40,222 bases of DNA from Desulfovulcanus ferrireducens (GCF_018704065.1 NZ_JAGUQP010000028.1:1-40222); one strand, 5' to 3'. Counted from the stretch's first letter, positions 18,394 to 27,513 are shown. Numbers and translations: made by a program. The notes: generated by a model not told the origin, from the letters alone.

Positions 18394-18420
18394 TTGACAG
18401 TTTTTTTTTATAGCCGGTAA
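18394..18420 (+). promoter_or_regulatory. Candidate flagellin promoter
   Basis: GCCGGTAA at 18413-18420 matches the sigma-28 -10 element at 7 of 8 bases. The matching -35 position (18394-18401, TTGACAGT) is poor for sigma-28. The same bases hold TTGACA, 18 bases before TAAAAA, which would serve sigma-70. Flagellin is normally sigma-28 dependent, so the -10 match is favoured. The 5' leader would be about 90 bases. Confidence 0.5.
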
Positions 18421-18518
18421 AAATTGCTTGTTTTGGTTTTGTAACATGTTGAAATATTAGTATAAACTATTAATGGTATCTTGTTTGAAAGATAATAAAA
18501 AAAATAGGAGGTAAAGCT

Positions 18519-19451
18519 ATGTCTTTGGTTGTCAATCATAACCTTATGGCCATGAATGCGTCTAGAAATTTGAGCATGGCCTATGGTCGACTGGGCACGT
18601 CCACGCGTCGTTTGTCCTCGGGGCTTAGAGTCAGCACTGCTGCTGATGATGCAGCAGGCCTGGCAATTCGCGAACTTATGCGGTCAGATATATCCGCTCT
18701 GCAGCAGGGAGTCAGAAACGCCAATGACGCTATTTCGCTGATCCAAACTGCTGACGGCGCACTACAGGTCATTGATGAAAAGCTTATTCGCATGAAAGAA
18801 CTGGCAGAACAGGCTGCCACCGGAACCTACACTTCAGATCAGCGTTTGATAATTGACTCTGAATATCAGGCCATGGCCTCAGAGATTACTCGTATTGCCA
18901 ATGCAACGGACTTTAATGGTATCTATCTATTGAATGGTAATTTGTCCGGTGCAGGCGGAGATCAATCAGCCTGGATCAGTTCTTATGATGGTAGTGGCTT
19001 GGACAGTGCAGGACCTCTGCATGTTCATTTCGGAACAGGCAATGATTCAGCAGAAGATTATTACTATATTGCGATTGGCGGCGCCACTGCCTCTGCGTTT
19101 GGATTGGGCAATAATGCAGACACTTCCAGGTCAGACTATGTTGGCGGAGCTTCTATTTCCACACAGAGTTTGGCTCAGCAGGCCTTGGAGGGCATCAAAC
19201 AGGCAATTGTGTCAAAAGACCATATTCGGGCCAGTCTAGGTGCTTTGCAAAACCGACTTGAGGCTACGATAAGCAATTTGACTATTCAGGCCGAAAACAT
19301 GCAGGCAGCAGAGTCTCGCATTTCTGACGTAGATGTGGCCACTGAGATGACAGAATTTGTTCGGAATCAGATTCTGACTCAATCGGCAGTGGCAATGCTT
19401 GCCCAGGCCAACTCTCTGCCAAAGATGGCGATGCAACTCATTCAAGGGTAA
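18519..19451 (+). CDS. fliC: Flagellin
   Basis: 310 residues, a compact flagellin. The N-terminal D0/D1 region has RRLSSGLRVSTAADDAAGLA and NDAISLIQTADGALQVIDE. The C-terminal D1/D0 has LGALQNRLEATISNL and SRISDVDVATEMTEFVRNQI. The central variable part is short (about 135-205). A strong AGGAGG precedes the ATG. It is the filament subunit and the probable acceptor of any sugar added by the two glycosyltransferases upstream (inference). Confidence 0.97.
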   Translation: MSLVVNHNLMAMNASRNLSMAYGRLGTSTRRLSSGLRVSTAADDAAGLAIRELMRSDISALQQGVRNANDAISLIQTADGALQVIDEKLIRMKELAEQAATGTYTSDQRLIIDSEYQAMASEITRIANATDFNGIYLLNGNLSGAGGDQSAWISSYDGSGLDSAGPLHVHFGTGNDSAEDYYYIAIGGATASAFGLGNNADTSRSDYVGGASISTQSLAQQALEGIKQAIVSKDHIRASLGALQNRLEATISNLTIQAENMQAAESRISDVDVATEMTEFVRNQILTQSAVAMLAQANSLPKMAMQLIQG

Positions 19452-19501
19452 TGGCTATATATCATGATAGGCAGGTGGGGAGTAAGCAGCATGAAGGAGA
19501 G

Positions 19502-19525
19502 AGTGCTTTAAAAGGGCACTTTTTA
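19502..19525 (+). terminator. Probable terminator after flagellin
   Basis: AGTGCTTT pairs with AGGGCACT (8 bp, two G-U pairs) around a short TAAA-like loop, followed by TTTT. It lies about 50 bases after the flagellin stop. The opposite strand has no T-run, so it probably serves flagellin only. Confidence 0.65.
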
Positions 19526-19571
19526 TAAGTTCCTGCCAGTGACTGCTTGCTACCAACTGCCTATTAAGATT

Positions 19572-20279
19572 TCATAGCCTTTCTTGGAGAAATTTAAGTC
19601 CTAGTTGGGCGGCCTTTTGTTCTGCTTTTTTCACACTGGTGCCCTTGGCTTTTAGGTTGGTCCCATCAGGAAGGCTGACCTGGACAAGATAGATTTTTGC
19701 ATGTTCCGGGCCTTGGCTATCAACCAGGGTATAAACAGGGCGTTGCTTGAAAATTTTTTGGGTTAACTCCTGAAGTCTGGTTTTGTAATCTTTTGTGATT
19801 TTTTTGAGAGATATTTTTTTTGGCCAAAAAGGGCTAAAAATTTTATTTATGCTGGTCTTGACCTGTTCATAGCCTCCATCCAGAAATATGGCCCCAAAGA
19901 TAGCTTCTAATGTGTCACTAAGCACCGAGTCCCTGTCTTTTCCGCCCTGCATTTCCTCACCTTTTCCCAATAAAATATATTGGCCAAGCTTTAAAGACCT
20001 GGCTACTTGTGCTAGTGATACTTCATTGACCATACTTGCTCTAGCTTTGGTCAATTCTCCCTCTGATGCCGTGGGAAATTGTTCATAGAGGGCTTTGGAG
20101 ATACATAATTCAAGTACTGCGTCTCCTAAAAACTCCAGTCGTTCATTGTTTTCCAGGCCATGTTCATTGGCAAAAGAGCTGTGAGTCAAGGCCTGGCAGA
20201 GTAAAGTTTTATCATTGAATTGGTAAAAAATGAGTTTTTCCAGGTTGTTAATTTCGTGAGCAGAGAGAAAGTTTTTCAT
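19572..20279 (-). CDS. rnc: Ribonuclease III
   Basis: 235 residues, full length. NERLEFLGDAVLEL (45-58) is the RNase III signature with catalytic acidic residues. SDTLEAIFGAIFLDGG supplies the second acidic pair. The C-terminal 70 residues are a double-stranded RNA-binding domain (KTRLQELTQKIF, ending GTSVKKAEQKAAQLGLKFL). It processes rRNA and other duplex RNAs. CAGGAGA precedes the ATG on the minus strand. It converges with flagellin. Confidence 0.97.
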   Translation of the reverse strand: MKNFLSAHEINNLEKLIFYQFNDKTLLCQALTHSSFANEHGLENNERLEFLGDAVLELCISKALYEQFPTASEGELTKARASMVNEVSLAQVARSLKLGQYILLGKGEEMQGGKDRDSVLSDTLEAIFGAIFLDGGYEQVKTSINKIFSPFWPKKISLKKITKDYKTRLQELTQKIFKQRPVYTLVDSQGPEHAKIYLVQVSLPDGTNLKAKGTSVKKAEQKAAQLGLKFLQERL

Positions 20280-20629
20280 CCAGGTTATCTCCTGATTAAA
20301 GTTTAGGGCATTGAGTTTAAAAGTCAGAATTCAGAACTTTTAAAGAGGGGGCTAGCAGGGGATAAATTTTCGGTCAATCCCAACCCCTTGATTCCCAAAC
20401 TTTTCCCCCCCAATCCTCTTTACAATACATTTACATTGGTTTGGAATTGTGTTTTAATAAATAAACTATGCTACTTCAACTGGTATCCTTTAGTGGCATC
20501 CTTTTACCGGCCAATTTGGTCCTTTCGCCAATAATCAGGTGAAATCTGGCCTAGTCGACTAATTTAATCTTTTTATCATGAATGATTACGAGAAATTTTA
20601 AAAAACTTTAAACTTTCCAGGAGGATAAA
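20280..20629. other. Intergenic region between rnc and the BioD/DRTGG gene
   Basis: About 350 bases with no supported gene. It separates divergent genes and holds a good sigma-70 promoter candidate at 20430-20458. A C-rich run near 20380-20420 has a loose 7-base periodicity like other spacers in this window. AGGAGG lies at the right-hand end for the following gene. Confidence 0.6.
20430..20458 (+). promoter_or_regulatory. Sigma-70-type promoter candidate
   Basis: TTTACA (5 of 6 to TTGACA), a 17-base spacer and TTTAAT (5 of 6 to TATAAT). It points toward the BioD/DRTGG gene, giving a leader of about 165 bases. It rests on sequence match only. Confidence 0.5.
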
Positions 20630-21694
20630 ATGGTTGGAGTTTATATTGGCTCAACTGCAGGATATTCTGGCAAAAATATGATCGCTATGACATTAGGTCT
20701 TAGATTGCAAAAAGACGGATACAAGGTAGGGTATATGAAGCCCGTTGGAGCCATGCCTAAAGAAATAGATGGTAAGCTTGGAGACGAGGATGCTTTTTTT
20801 GTCCAGGAAATATTGGGTCTTTCCGAAGATGTAGAAAAAGTTACTCCGGTGGTTGTAAATCAAGATTTCAAAGTAAAAGCCTTTAAAGGTGAACATGAAA
20901 ACTTAATGGATAAGATCAAGCAGAGTTATGCAGAATTGAGTCAAGATAAAGATGTGATGATTGTGTCCGGTTCAGGAAGTATGTATTCTGGAAAATACTG
21001 CAGTGTTGATGGAGTTAGGGTGGTCAAGACTTTAGGACTGAAATCATTGGTCATAGACCGTTATACCAAAGAGCTTAATTATGACTACCTGCTTGCTCTG
21101 AAAGAGACTTTGGGCGATCAAATGATCGGAGCAATTTTAAACGATATTCCAGACCATTTTATGGATGAACTGAACAACATGCTTGTGCCTTGTCTAGAGC
21201 GTAATGGTGTAAAGATTTTGGGTGTCATCCCCCACGATTCTCTTATGGGAGCAATAAAAGTAGCCGACCTGGCCGAGCGTCTGGGAGGAAGGATCATAGC
21301 CGGTTCAGAAAAGGCAGACCGGGTCGTAGAGAGCTTCCTTATAGGTACCATGCAGGTAGAAAACTTTATGACCCATTTTAAGCGCCATAAGAATTCTGCG
21401 GTTATTGTTGGAGGAGATAGGTCAGACGTCCAACTGGTGGCTCTTGAAGGTAAATGTCAGTGCTTGATTTTAACCGGCAACCTTTATCCTAATGATATAA
21501 TCATGAGTCGGGCCGAGGTGTTGGAAGTGCCTATTGTTATAGTCCGCGATGATACTTATACTGTGGCCAAGAAAATGGAAAACATCCTTTCCAGGCATAA
21601 ATTGAGGGATGCAATCAAAATTCAACACGGTGCACAGTTAGTTAATTCTGTACTTGACTATAATTATATTAAAGAGTCAATCGGCCTGAGTTAG
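20630..21694 (+). CDS. BioD-like/DRTGG protein (stand-alone N-terminal part of phosphotransacetylase)
   Basis: 354 residues. The N-terminal 190 or so resemble the P-loop dethiobiotin-synthase fold found at the front of long Pta enzymes: VYIGSTAGYSGKNMIAMTLG (glycine-rich P-loop) and GYMKPVGAMPK. The C-terminal part has VIVGGDRSDVQLVALEGK and ILTGNLYPNDIIMSRAEV, a DRTGG domain with DRSD in place of the name motif. The catalytic acetyltransferase domain of Pta is absent, so it may be regulatory or act in acetate/acyl-phosphate metabolism; this is inference. Monocistronic: it has its own promoter candidate, AGGAGG, and a strong terminator after it. Confidence 0.82.
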   Translation: MVGVYIGSTAGYSGKNMIAMTLGLRLQKDGYKVGYMKPVGAMPKEIDGKLGDEDAFFVQEILGLSEDVEKVTPVVVNQDFKVKAFKGEHENLMDKIKQSYAELSQDKDVMIVSGSGSMYSGKYCSVDGVRVVKTLGLKSLVIDRYTKELNYDYLLALKETLGDQMIGAILNDIPDHFMDELNNMLVPCLERNGVKILGVIPHDSLMGAIKVADLAERLGGRIIAGSEKADRVVESFLIGTMQVENFMTHFKRHKNSAVIVGGDRSDVQLVALEGKCQCLILTGNLYPNDIIMSRAEVLEVPIVIVRDDTYTVAKKMENILSRHKLRDAIKIQHGAQLVNSVLDYNYIKESIGLS

Positions 21695-21728
21695 TTGTAA
21701 GTCCTGTAAGGCAAAAAATTAAAGTCTA

Positions 21729-21756
21729 AAAAAGGCACCTCTTTGGTGCCTTTTTT
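21729..21756 (+). terminator. Intrinsic terminator after the BioD/DRTGG gene
   Basis: AAAAGGCACC and GGTGCCTTTT form a 10-bp stem with a five-base TCTTT loop and end in a T-run. It lies about 35 bases after the stop. Confidence 0.92.
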
Positions 21757-21805
21757 AATGTCTTGAAGATGGAAAGATCCATACAAAAGTCTTGTTATCT
21801 TTTCC

Positions 21806-21833
21806 CGTCATTCTGAGCGGAGCGAAGAATCTC
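21806..21833. repeat. CGTCATTCTGAG...GAATCTC repeat, single arm
   Basis: A 28-base stretch that matches 36808-36835 with a single mismatch. It is one arm of the palindromic element seen complete at 36808-36884. It sits between the terminator of the BioD/DRTGG gene and the end of rnhA. A diverged copy lies at 443-472 and a half-arm in reverse orientation at 5621-5632. Confidence 0.75.
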
Positions 21834-21861
21834 AGACAAAGGCGGGGTAATGACTGACGTT

Positions 21862-21883
21862 AAGAGACGCAAGGGCAGCGTCT
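21862..21883 (-). terminator. Weak hairpin after rnhA
   Basis: AGACGC pairs with GCGTCT around a seven-base loop, just beyond the rnhA stop on the minus strand. The following T-rich stretch is short, so termination here is uncertain. Confidence 0.35.
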
Positions 21884-21891
21884 TCTCTGAT

Positions 21892-22368
21892 TCAACCAAC
21901 ATAATTGGTATCAATTAGCAAATTATCACTCTGAGCGGCCTGCTTGGCCAGGAGGTCGCACTTTTCGTTTTCTTCATCCCCGTTGTGACTTTTGATCCAG
22001 TGAAAATTAACCTGGTGTTTGTTTAAAAGAGGAAGAAGTTTTTGCCACAGGTCCAGGTTTTTGACCTTTTTTTTGCCGGAAGTTTTCCAGCCATTTTTTT
22101 GCCATTTTTTTATCCAGTTCTGGGTGATGGCGTTCGATACGTATTTTGAATCTGTATAAAGGTCCACCTGGCATGGAAACTTCAATGCTTCCAGGGCCTT
22201 GATAATGGCCAGGAGTTCCATGCGATTATTGGTAGTTAGCTTAAACCCTTGGGAAAGTTCTTTGCGTTTGTCCTTATACTTTAAAATTGCCGCCCAGCCA
22301 CCCGGTCCAGGATTTCCCAGGCTGGATCCATCCGTATAAATTGTTACCTTATAAGGCTGCTTATCCAT
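21892..22368 (-). CDS. rnhA: Ribonuclease HI
   Basis: 158 residues from the ATG at 22368 (MDKQPYKVT). A longer in-frame start would add nine residues inside the preceding gene and is not favoured. Active-site residues are D13 (IYTDGS), E51 (NNRMELLA) and D73 (LYTDSKYV), with the fourth in NEKCDLLAK near the end. It removes RNA from RNA-DNA hybrids. The start overlaps the stop of the upstream membrane protein by eight bases (ATGGATAA), so translation is coupled. Confidence 0.96.
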   Translation of the reverse strand: MDKQPYKVTIYTDGSSLGNPGPGGWAAILKYKDKRKELSQGFKLTTNNRMELLAIIKALEALKFPCQVDLYTDSKYVSNAITQNWIKKWQKNGWKTSGKKKVKNLDLWQKLLPLLNKHQVNFHWIKSHNGDEENEKCDLLAKQAAQSDNLLIDTNYVG

Positions 22369-22852
22369 TTTCGATTTCCATAAGTTTTTGGCCAATTAAA
22401 CTTAATGCTTCACCTAAGCCTTGGGGCCAGTTACCGTTTTCAAAATAGGGAACAAAGTGTTGCTCCTGCAGGTAACGCAGGAACTCTACACCCAGGACTT
22501 TCTCCACCAGGGGGGGGAACCTCACAATGACCTCTTTATACTTAGGGCTTAAGCCGATAAAAATAGTTTTGGAATCCAGCTGGGGGATGTATATTCGTTT
22601 TGTGGTTATTTTAAGTTGCAGGGTCAAACCATACCGTTTTTTTAGCAGGGCAGAAAAATTATAGATACTTTTTTTCTGCTTATCGGTTAAAGTTTTGGTC
22701 TGATCCCAAATGGACTGTCTGGACTGAATAGTTGTGATTGTACGGTCATAATGTTTCCAGAAAAGTACTCCTACAGCCATGAATACGGCTACCAGGGCCA
22801 GGCCGCGGAAAATTTGCATGACAATATTATCGTTTCTGCGTTTTATAAACAT
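22361..22852 (-). CDS. Small membrane-anchored protein, possibly TPM-like
   Basis: 163 residues. One N-terminal membrane segment (about 13-31, [19 protein letters not shown]) is preceded by positive charges, so the rest should face the periplasm. The body ([20 protein letters not shown], then [19 protein letters not shown]) loosely resembles TPM-domain proteins, in which a lone alpha/beta domain follows a membrane anchor. I see no catalytic motif, and the assignment is tentative. It is coupled to rnhA through an overlap. Confidence 0.55.
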   Translation of the reverse strand: MFIKRRNDNIVMQIFRGLALVAVFMAVGVLFWKHYDRTITTIQSRQSIWDQTKTLTDKQKKSIYNFSALLKKRYGLTLQLKITTKRIYIPQLDSKTIFIGLSPKYKEVIVRFPPLVEKVLGVEFLRYLQEQHFVPYFENGNWPQGLGEALSLIGQKLMEIENG

Positions 22853-22915
22853 CTTTTTTCCCCGACTCTGTAGTTTTCAATTTCTATAATTACCATACCT
22901 CTACCCCATTAAGCC

Positions 22916-24163
22916 TTATTTACTTTTAAGCGCAGTAATGGGATTAAGGTTAGCTGCCTGGTTGGCTGGTTTTAAACCAAAAATTAGGCCAATTAAAAGG
23001 GCCGATAGGCTCGATATCAAAAAAACTTTTAGAGAAAATTCAATTGGTATAATGCCTAAACCTGACAAAATTTGTCCAGTAAGTGTACCCAGGCCAAAGC
23101 CGCATATAGCTCCCAGAATAGTTAAAATAACTGCTTCCGTCAAAAATTGGACTCTTATAGCCAATTTGCTCGCACCCAGTGCTAATTTAAGTCCGATTTC
23201 ATTTTTGCGTTCGTCAACACTTAAGTAAAAGAGATTGGCCAGGACAAATCCGCCAACTATTACAGCTACCGCGGCAGTCACCCCCAGGAAGATTACCAGG
23301 CTCCCCTGGAGCATGGCAAGAAATTTTAAGATTTCTTTGGCCGATAAAATAGTGAAGTCATCTGCCTGACCTGGTCCTAGATTGTGCTCATATCTTAAAA
23401 GAGCTCTTAGGTTTTGTACATGCTCATCCATAAGTTCCGGGTGAAAAAATTTAACTCTTAAGGCTCGAAAATATTTACGGTCTAAGTTAAATCTTTGTGT
23501 TAAAGTTGTAATGGGCATGATGATGCGGTTGTTAATGGATCTTCCTCCTCCACCTGAAAAGTCTCGATAAGCCAGAACACCAATGACCTGGACAGCTAGA
23601 TTATTGATAAGAATGGTTTTGCCTAATGGATCGGTATCGGGAAAAAGTTGTTTGGCTGGTTCATCGCCTAAAATACATACTTTGCGTGCCCTATGTACGT
23701 CGTCATTGTTCAAGTCTCTGCCTAGGGCTAAGGGCCAGTTCCAGCCCTCTGCATAGTTGGCTGTGGAACCAACAACTACAGAGACATTAATGTTTTTATG
23801 TTGAGCTTTTACCTGGACATCGTGAACAGCTCGCATGGGAATAACCATATAAGCTCCGGGCAGGGACCTTTCAATTTTTTGGGCATCAGACCAGGTCAAG
23901 GTATTTACCCGTTGTCCAACTGCCCGGCTTTTAATGTCTCCCCCTAAGACAAAGACAGCGTCGGGTCCAAACCAGTGCACTACTTCCCGGGCTTTTTTCT
24001 GGGCTCCATCAATGGAGGAGATAATGATGGTTAAAGCTGCAATGCCTAAACTGATGGCCAAGACGACAAAAAGACTGCGTAGTTTATAGGCCCAGACTGC
24101 TTTTAAGGCCAGTTCAAAATTACGCAGATAAATAATTGTATTATGTAGTTGCGATCTGTCCAT
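22916..24163 (-). CDS. ABC transporter permease, MacB/FtsX type
   Basis: 415 residues from the ATG at 24163; the longer frame only reads through the ATPase gene out of phase. It has one N-terminal membrane segment (SLFVVLAISLGIAALTIIIS), a large periplasmic MacB-PCD domain (about 45-270), then three membrane segments at the C-terminus, as in MacB without its ATPase. The start overlaps the ATPase gene by 23 bases. With the ATPase and the HlyD-type adaptor it forms a tripartite exporter. The substrate is unknown; peptides, lipoproteins or macrolides are possibilities from the family. Confidence 0.9.
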   Translation of the reverse strand: MDRSQLHNTIIYLRNFELALKAVWAYKLRSLFVVLAISLGIAALTIIISSIDGAQKKAREVVHWFGPDAVFVLGGDIKSRAVGQRVNTLTWSDAQKIERSLPGAYMVIPMRAVHDVQVKAQHKNINVSVVVGSTANYAEGWNWPLALGRDLNNDDVHRARKVCILGDEPAKQLFPDTDPLGKTILINNLAVQVIGVLAYRDFSGGGGRSINNRIIMPITTLTQRFNLDRKYFRALRVKFFHPELMDEHVQNLRALLRYEHNLGPGQADDFTILSAKEILKFLAMLQGSLVIFLGVTAAVAVIVGGFVLANLFYLSVDERKNEIGLKLALGASKLAIRVQFLTEAVILTILGAICGFGLGTLTGQILSGLGIIPIEFSLKVFLISSLSALLIGLIFGLKPANQAANLNPITALKSK

Positions 24164-24809
24164 CGATAATCTGGATGGTCCGCTGAGCAAAGTTAGCAGT
24201 AACCGGATCATGGGTGACCAGGATAATAGTTTTTCCCTGGGCATGAATTTTCTTGAATAAAAGCATGATTTCCTGGCTGGTTTTGGAATCCAATTGCCCT
24301 GTGGGTTCGTCAGCAAGGATGAGCTGGGGATCATTGATCAGGGCCCGGGCCAGAGCCACACGTTGTTGCTGTCCGCCGGAGAGTTGGCTTGGCTTAAACT
24401 TCATACGATCTTCCAGACCTAGCTGAGTTAAAAGCTCTTTGGCCCTTTGTTCCAACTTTTTTCTTGGCGTTTTACTGTATAAGCCGGGCAAAAGCACATT
24501 ATCCAGGGCTGTTATATAGGGAACAAGGTAGAAGCTTTGAAAGACAAATCCAATGAGTGAGTTTCTAAGCTTACTTAATTCATCGTCGTTTAACTTGGAC
24601 ACATCTTTTCCCTGTAAAAAATATTGGCCTGACGAAGGAGCATCAAGAAGTCCGATGATATGCAAAAGAGTTGACTTGCCTGACCCGGAAACTCCCTGCA
24701 GGGCAACAAACTCGCCCTGCTCAATGTCCAGGTTAATGTCTCTTAAGACCTGTATTTCGTCTTGACCCTGGACAAAGTTTTTGTGGATATTTTTTAATTG
24801 AATTAGCAT
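24141..24809 (-). CDS. ABC transporter ATP-binding protein, MacB/LolD type
   Basis: 222 residues. Walker A is GVSGSGKS (about 39-46), the signature is [15 protein letters not shown], Walker B is LILADEPTG, and the switch is LVTHD. It belongs to the MacB/LolD group, which drives mechanotransmission exporters rather than importers. The start lies about 30 bases downstream of the adaptor stop, and its end overlaps the permease gene. Confidence 0.93.
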   Translation of the reverse strand: MLIQLKNIHKNFVQGQDEIQVLRDINLDIEQGEFVALQGVSGSGKSTLLHIIGLLDAPSSGQYFLQGKDVSKLNDDELSKLRNSLIGFVFQSFYLVPYITALDNVLLPGLYSKTPRKKLEQRAKELLTQLGLEDRMKFKPSQLSGGQQQRVALARALINDPQLILADEPTGQLDSKTSQEIMLLFKKIHAQGKTIILVTHDPVTANFAQRTIQIIDGQIATT

Positions 24810-24842
24810 TCAACTCCTTAATTTCACTGCGCAATCAGTCAA

Positions 24843-26057
24843 CTACTCACCTTTCAAAACAACCTGGGTGGCGACGACATCACCCGGTTTTAGTCCGGAA
24901 ATAACTTCTGTGTAATTGAGTCCGCTTAATCCAAGTTTTGGTTTGACCTGTGAAACAGTACCATCAGGCCTTTGTACGAAAATAACCTGTTTACCCTTGA
25001 TCCATTTTAGGGCTGAATTAGGCAGGGCCAGAACATTGTTCTTGGTTTTTACCTCAATCTGGCAATGAGCGGTCATCTCTGGTCTTAAAAACCTGGCTTG
25101 TTCAGAGGTAATCCGGACTAGTGCCTGGTAATAGACAATATTATCCCTTATCTCTGGTTGAGGATAGATTGTGGCTATTCGACCGGTAAAGGTTTTGTTG
25201 GGGTAGGCATCTACGTTGAAGGAGACCTTTTGTTTGGGGCGGATTTCACCCATGTCTGTTTCATCTATATATATCCACATTTCAAGACGCGTAGGGTCTA
25301 AAACAGTAATCAGGTTGGCTACCTGGAGGCCAGCGACAACAGTTTCTCCTTCCTGGGCTGTAACCTGGCTGACATAGCCAGTCAGTGGACTGTAAATTTT
25401 AGTATAGCTGAGTTTAACCTTTAAAGCATCTAGTTTGGCCTGGGCTTCTCTAATTTCTACCCTGCTTTTTTTGGCTTCAAAAGCAAATTCCCTGTTTAAC
25501 TCATTTAATCTGGCACTAGCCTGGTTAAAGTTTTGACTTTCAACTGCTAGCTCTTTTTGAGCTCGCTCAAACTCATCTTGAGAAACAAGATTTTCTTGAA
25601 AGAGCTTTTCGAGTTTATGGAAATTCGACCTGGTATAGTCTAGTTTGGCTTTGGCTTGGTGCAAAATGGCTTTGGCCTGAGCTATTTTTAAGGGATATGT
25701 GGCCTTGATTTTCTCCAGGGCCAGGCGGGACTTTTCCAGCCGGGACTGTGCTTCAACCATGGCTGTCCGAATTTCTCGGTCATCAATTTCAGCAACAAGC
25801 TGACCCTTTTGCACCTTATCGCCTACCTTGACCTTCATCTTGGTAATAACGCCGGTGGCTTGGGCCCCGATTTTGACTATGGCTCCTACCTGAGGTTTGA
25901 TAATCCCGGTAGCCTCCAGGACTTTGCGCACCTGACCTTTTTTCAGGGTGGCTGAGGCCAGAATTTTAGGGCCGTGGTATGAATTTTTTTTCTTCCACCA
26001 CCAGCCTCCCCCGGCGATCAAGACCAAAACTAAGGTGAGAAAGATAAGTTTACGCAT
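24843..26057 (-). CDS. Efflux periplasmic adaptor (HlyD/MacA family)
   Basis: 404 residues. An N-terminal membrane anchor (LIFLTLVLVLIAGGGWWW) leads to a lipoyl half (GAIVKIGAQATGVITKMKVK), a long coiled-coil hairpin (about 95-205) and the second lipoyl half (SPLTGYVSQVTAQEGETV). The beta-barrel domain (PKQKVSFNVDAYPNKTFTG) and a membrane-proximal domain follow. It should bridge the inner-membrane permease to an outer-membrane channel; no TolC-like gene lies in the window. The start overlaps the phosphomannomutase stop by eight bases (ATGCGTAA). Confidence 0.92.
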   Translation of the reverse strand: MRKLIFLTLVLVLIAGGGWWWKKKNSYHGPKILASATLKKGQVRKVLEATGIIKPQVGAIVKIGAQATGVITKMKVKVGDKVQKGQLVAEIDDREIRTAMVEAQSRLEKSRLALEKIKATYPLKIAQAKAILHQAKAKLDYTRSNFHKLEKLFQENLVSQDEFERAQKELAVESQNFNQASARLNELNREFAFEAKKSRVEIREAQAKLDALKVKLSYTKIYSPLTGYVSQVTAQEGETVVAGLQVANLITVLDPTRLEMWIYIDETDMGEIRPKQKVSFNVDAYPNKTFTGRIATIYPQPEIRDNIVYYQALVRITSEQARFLRPEMTAHCQIEVKTKNNVLALPNSALKWIKGKQVIFVQRPDGTVSQVKPKLGLSGLNYTEVISGLKPGDVVATQVVLKGE

Positions 26058-27426
26058 CTTGGGTCAGTTCCTGGATCCATTTCTTTAAAGGTTGTTCGAT
26101 TAGAGCGCGAATTTCTTCCAGCCGTTTTTCCGATTCAGCCTCAAATCGAAGGACCAAAACCGGCTGGGTATTGGAGGCGCGTAGCAGCCCCCAACCGTCA
26201 TCAAAAATAATGCGCACACCATCTACGTCGACAATATTGTATTTTTCGCGGAAATAGGCCTGGGCCTTGCTGACAACCTTGAATTTAATTTCTTCCGGAC
26301 AGTCCATTCGAATTTCCGGGGTATTAAATGTTTTGGGCCAGTCAGATAAATAAGAGCTCAAGGGCATATCCGGCTGTTTGCTTACAATTTCAATCAGACG
26401 GGCAGCAGCATAGAGGGCATCGTCAAAACCATAGTAGCGATCAGCAAAAAACATATGTCCGCTCATTTCCCCAGCGAGCAGGGCCCCGGTCTCTTTCATC
26501 TTGGCCTTGATCAGGGAGTGGCCTGTCTTCCACATTAGGGGCTTTCCCCCATGCTTTTCTATATCTTTAAACAGAAGGTGAGAACATTTTACTTCCCCGA
26601 TAACGGTGGTACCAGGATTTTCTTCGAGTACCTGGCGGGCAAAAATGGCTAAAAGTTTATCTCCATAGACAACATGGCCTTTTTCATCTACAACACCAAT
26701 ACGGTCACCATCACCGTCCAGGCCGATTCCAAGGTGGGCTTTTTCTTCAGTAACGATCTGGCTTAAATCTGTGATATTTTTAAGGACAGTGGGGTCTGGA
26801 TGATGGTTAGGAAAGTCACCATCTGGCTCGCAGTAGAGGGGAACAACTTCTGCCCCAAGTCTTTTTAATAGTTCAACACAAACAAGACCCGCGCTGCCAT
26901 TGCCGCCATCTACAACCACTTTGATCGGGTTACTTAGTTTGGCCCTGTCGGATAGATGATCCAGATAGGCCGGGACTATGTCCAATTGACTGGCCATGCC
27001 TTCACCTTTAGCAAAATCGCCCACCACCATTATTTCATAAATTTTTTGGATTTCTGAGGTATGGATAGTGCTTTCACCGGCCCAGACCTTGAAACCATTA
27101 AAATCAGAAGGGTTGTGGCTGGCCGTGATCATGACACCGGCATTTAAGTTTAAGTTTTTAATGGCGAAATAAAATAAAGGGGTAGCCACCATATCCAGAA
27201 AAGTAACATCAACCCCGGTGGAAAGGAGGCCATCCATAAGTCTGTTCTGGTATTCCGGTGAGCTGTGTCTACAATCATGTCCGATTACGGCATGGGTGTA
27301 GCCCAGAGATAGAAAATAAGTTCCACAGGCTTTGCCAAGGACTTCTACCCAATCACCATCAAAGTCTTTATTTACAATGCCGCGGATATCGTAAGCGCGA
27401 AAAATTTCTCTTTTGATCTCTTTCAT
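26050..27426 (-). CDS. Phosphomannomutase/phosphoglucomutase (AlgC/ManB type)
   Basis: 458 residues, full length for the alpha-D-phosphohexomutase family. The catalytic serine is S103 in TASHNP. The metal loop is DGDGDR (D237, D239, D241), the sugar loop GEMSGH (318-323), and the phosphate-binding RASNTQP lies near the C-terminus. It interconverts hexose 6- and 1-phosphates for nucleotide sugar and LPS or exopolysaccharide synthesis. CGGAGG precedes the ATG. It overlaps the exporter adaptor gene, so a sugar-activation step and an exporter share one transcript. Confidence 0.95.
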   Translation of the reverse strand: MKEIKREIFRAYDIRGIVNKDFDGDWVEVLGKACGTYFLSLGYTHAVIGHDCRHSSPEYQNRLMDGLLSTGVDVTFLDMVATPLFYFAIKNLNLNAGVMITASHNPSDFNGFKVWAGESTIHTSEIQKIYEIMVVGDFAKGEGMASQLDIVPAYLDHLSDRAKLSNPIKVVVDGGNGSAGLVCVELLKRLGAEVVPLYCEPDGDFPNHHPDPTVLKNITDLSQIVTEEKAHLGIGLDGDGDRIGVVDEKGHVVYGDKLLAIFARQVLEENPGTTVIGEVKCSHLLFKDIEKHGGKPLMWKTGHSLIKAKMKETGALLAGEMSGHMFFADRYYGFDDALYAAARLIEIVSKQPDMPLSSYLSDWPKTFNTPEIRMDCPEEIKFKVVSKAQAYFREKYNIVDVDGVRIIFDDGWGLLRASNTQPVLVLRFEAESEKRLEEIRALIEQPLKKWIQELTQDA

Positions 27427-27513
27427 TGGGTTCCTCCGGATTTTGAAGTTTGGAGATAAAAGTTGAAGAATATAGTTTCTATTTTTAATTTTATCAATAT
27501 GGGGAGAATAAAG

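Noticed and set aside
18371-18432. Sigma-54 promoter for flagellin
   Set aside because: GG and GC dinucleotides are present, but the gap is 8 rather than 10 bases.
18581-18820. Long minus-strand frame inside flagellin
   Set aside because: A shadow of a strongly biased coding sequence; flagellin is unmistakable on the other strand.
24164-24334. N-terminal extension of the ABC permease
   Set aside because: It only reads the ATPase gene out of frame and has no membrane-protein character.
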